Of a DNA stretch of 64,000 nucleotides, positions 63,475-64,000 are shown one piece after another. The translations under genes were made by a program, and so were the position numbers. Position 1 is the first letter of the stretch; each line of letters begins with the position of its first letter. The notes beneath the pieces were generated by a model. It searched no databases. It saw only the letters and a list, made by a program, of their open reading frames with translations, and was not told the origin of the DNA. Source of the stretch: Undaria pinnatifida (taxonomy: Eukaryota > Sar > Phaeophyceae > Laminariales > Alariaceae); assembly GCA_012845835.1 (NCBI GenBank), contig JABAKD010000026.1, forward strand, positions 3,364,199 to 3,428,198. Reading direction: 5' to 3'.

Positions 63475-64000
63475 CCCCGCGGTTCGCAGATCCAACGACG
63501 GGCGTGCTTGTTTATGAACGAAGCATGGCATCAAGGCGATTTGGCAGGGGTCCGGGGCGGGATAAGGCGCCATCTCATGACGGAGGGCGCCAACCCCGCT
63601 CGGCCACGGCGTGCGACAGTGCCGGACGCACCTGCCTAGCTGCACTGCTCGTTTTCGTACATCCATTAGGCGGACCGGTTTTTGTTTCTAGGAAGAGCTG
63701 TTCTATCTCGTTCGTAGATCCAAAGAACGGACCAAATTTTGTGTCAAGGGTGTGTCAGCTTTTACAGAATTGTTTCAAATGCGTCAGCCTCAGCAGCGAG
63801 TTCAATCAATTTAGGGATCGATACTCGTCTTTGCAATCTGCGTGATACTCCCCGGTCGCGTGTTTTTACAGATGTATTACTCTTTCAAGATATATGGCTC
63901 CTCTGTGTGTTGCAGGCAACAGTAGGTCAGTTTTGCGCCCTCAAGGTGTGACTTGCAGGGTGATGGTGACTCTTGTGTTATTGTACTGTGGTGCGTTTCA
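63475..64000 (+). other. Region downstream of Treslin stop
   Basis: Probable 3' UTR and flank. Bases 63530-63639 are a second, diverged copy of the last coding bases of exon 8, including a codon-for-codon VPDAPA-stop. Beyond it no coding frame of note, no clear polyadenylation hexamer, and no known repeat are seen. Confidence 0.5.

Overview
The window is nuclear DNA from a intron-rich eukaryote, most likely a stramenopile and probably a brown alga. The grounds are roughly 50% GC, about 50 short phase-0 exons separated by introns averaging near 1 kb, neighbouring genes on alternating strands, many tandem arrays and short dispersed repeats, and protein families (p115, kinesin-3, Treslin) that are purely eukaryotic. 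The lineage call is inference; the eukaryotic call is firm.

Three genes fill the window. (1) Bases 62-21175, + strand: the 3' two-thirds of a USO1/p115 vesicle-tether gene. It enters from the left edge inside the armadillo head, runs through a long coiled coil and ends in an acidic tail; 19 exons join in one frame (1,140 residues). (2) Bases 24544-49708, - strand: a kinesin-3-type motor gene with about 25 exons: N-terminal motor, poly-Ala/acidic linker, FHA region, KIF1-like central domains, and a Gly-rich tail with a short coiled coil. One stretch near 30.2-30.5 kb could not be joined in frame. (3) Bases 49889-63474, + strand: a Treslin/TICRR (metazoan partner of TopBP1, Sld3-related) DNA-replication-initiation gene with 8 exons, about 1,650 residues. 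Genes 1 and 2 converge on a 3.4-kb repeat-rich spacer. Genes 2 and 3 diverge from only 180 bp, which must carry both promoters. The three proteins work in separate processes (ER-Golgi tethering, microtubule transport, origin firing); nothing suggests a shared pathway.

Introns hold most of the DNA. They contain satellites (16-, 19-, 12-, 9-bp units), G-rich GGGTC arrays, hairpins, several dispersed repeat families, and two TA-flanked elements with terminal inverted repeats. The most striking pattern is that many introns contain one to three decayed tandem copies of the neighbouring exon edge (intron end plus start of exon, or exon end plus start of intron). This is visible in all three genes, down to a second copy of the Treslin stop-codon region.

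No tRNA, rRNA, CRISPR, plasmid or viral gene was recognised.
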